DNA of 64,000 nucleotides. Origin: Microbacterium yannicii. Its GTDB lineage: Bacteria > Actinomycetota > Actinomycetes > Actinomycetales > Microbacteriaceae. Below the pieces are notes generated by a model. It ran no database searches. It saw only the letters and a list, made by a program, of their open reading frames with translations, and was not told the origin of the DNA. The stretch spans positions 1 to 64,000 of the forward strand of contig NZ_JAMXMB010000010.1 in NCBI RefSeq assembly GCF_024055635.1, read 5' to 3'. Made by a program: the position numbers and the translations under genes. Positions 63,799-64,000 of this stretch are shown here, in pieces (the stretch's first letter is position 1; the number at the start of each line of letters is the position of its first letter).

Positions 63799-64000
63799 AT
63801 GAGCATCCACAACGAGGACCTCCACGTCGCGTTGGACGACGATCGCATCGAGACCATCGAGCACGTGGTCGCCGAGGTGGAGGACGACATCCACCACGGG
63901 AAGGTGTCGGATGACGTGAGTCACGTGCTCGCGCTACGGCTCGAGGCCGCGGGCGTCTCGTTGCCACCCGAAGCCGTCGATGATCTGGCCGAGGCCATCG
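63799..64000 (+). CDS. Hypothetical acidic protein, cut by the window end
   Basis: The visible 67 codons begin MSIHNEDLHVALDDDRIETI and continue as an acidic, helical sequence without a known domain. The frame is open to the end of the window. The 138 bases before it hold no recognised element. Confidence 0.5.
   Translation, partial: MSIHNEDLHVALDDDRIETIEHVVAEVEDDIHHGKVSDDVSHVLALRLEAAGVSLPPEAVDDLAEAI

Overview
The window looks like a chromosomal segment of a high-GC actinobacterium of the Microbacteriaceae, most likely Microbacterium. The reasons are very high third-position GC, densely packed genes with ATGA/GTGA start-stop overlaps, many apparently leaderless genes (a TANNNT box 5-8 nt before ATG/GTG), and interspersed repeats of the CTTCGACAGGCTCAG and GAGCGAGCGCCAGCGAGACGAAGCG type. 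The genus call rests on general resemblance, not on a search. No phage, insertion sequence, CRISPR array or rRNA operon was seen.

Layout: 0-4.3 kb is a fructose PTS operon (fruR-fruK-fruA-ptsH, minus strand). 4.3-11.4 kb holds a kinase-like phosphotransferase with a duplicated promoter/start, tRNA-Gln, gltX, a LysR regulator divergent from a PLP enzyme, and an FAH-family hydrolase with an MFS transporter. 11.5-30 kb contains most of the branched-chain amino-acid pathway (leuB-ilvE and ilvD-ilvB-ilvN-ilvC) and serA. Between these lie a TetR-controlled efflux pump, a peptidoglycan-binding-repeat protein, cutC, a Tat-exported 5'-nucleotidase and a GH29 alpha-L-fucosidase flanked by two copies of one operator-like palindrome. 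30-32.4 kb is otsA-otsB (trehalose synthesis).

33-45.7 kb is a large catabolic locus. A thiolase and a two-subunit 3-oxoacid CoA-transferase are divergent from an IclR regulator. Next comes a tightly overlapping nine-gene minus-strand operon: LIV-type ABC importer (binding protein, livG, livF, livH, livM), AMP-dependent acyl-CoA ligase, TetR regulator, 3-hydroxybutyrate-type dehydrogenase and alpha/beta hydrolase. Together these could take up and hydrolyse a short hydroxy-acid or its esters/oligomers, oxidise it to acetoacetate, activate it with CoA and cleave it to acetyl-CoA.

45.8-53.9 kb has a MarR-regulated MFS pump, tRNA-Lys, a HisN-like phosphatase, a lipoprotein, a YaeQ protein, a NUDIX hydrolase, an unusual zinc-ribbon SDR-like protein and a quinone-oxidoreductase homologue. 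53.9-57.8 kb is an ECF41-type (SigJ-like) sigma-factor locus. It has two NAD(P)-binding NmrA-like proteins, a separate SnoaL-like domain resembling the sigma factor's own C-terminal domain, and an alpha/beta hydrolase. Three ECF41-like promoters (TGTCACA or GGTCACA, N16, NGTC) can be read directly in front of these genes. The window ends with an epoxide-hydrolase-like protein, a secreted ScyD-like protein, a DUF1697 protein, a saccharopine-dehydrogenase-like reductase, an ABC-F ATPase and a gene cut by the window edge.
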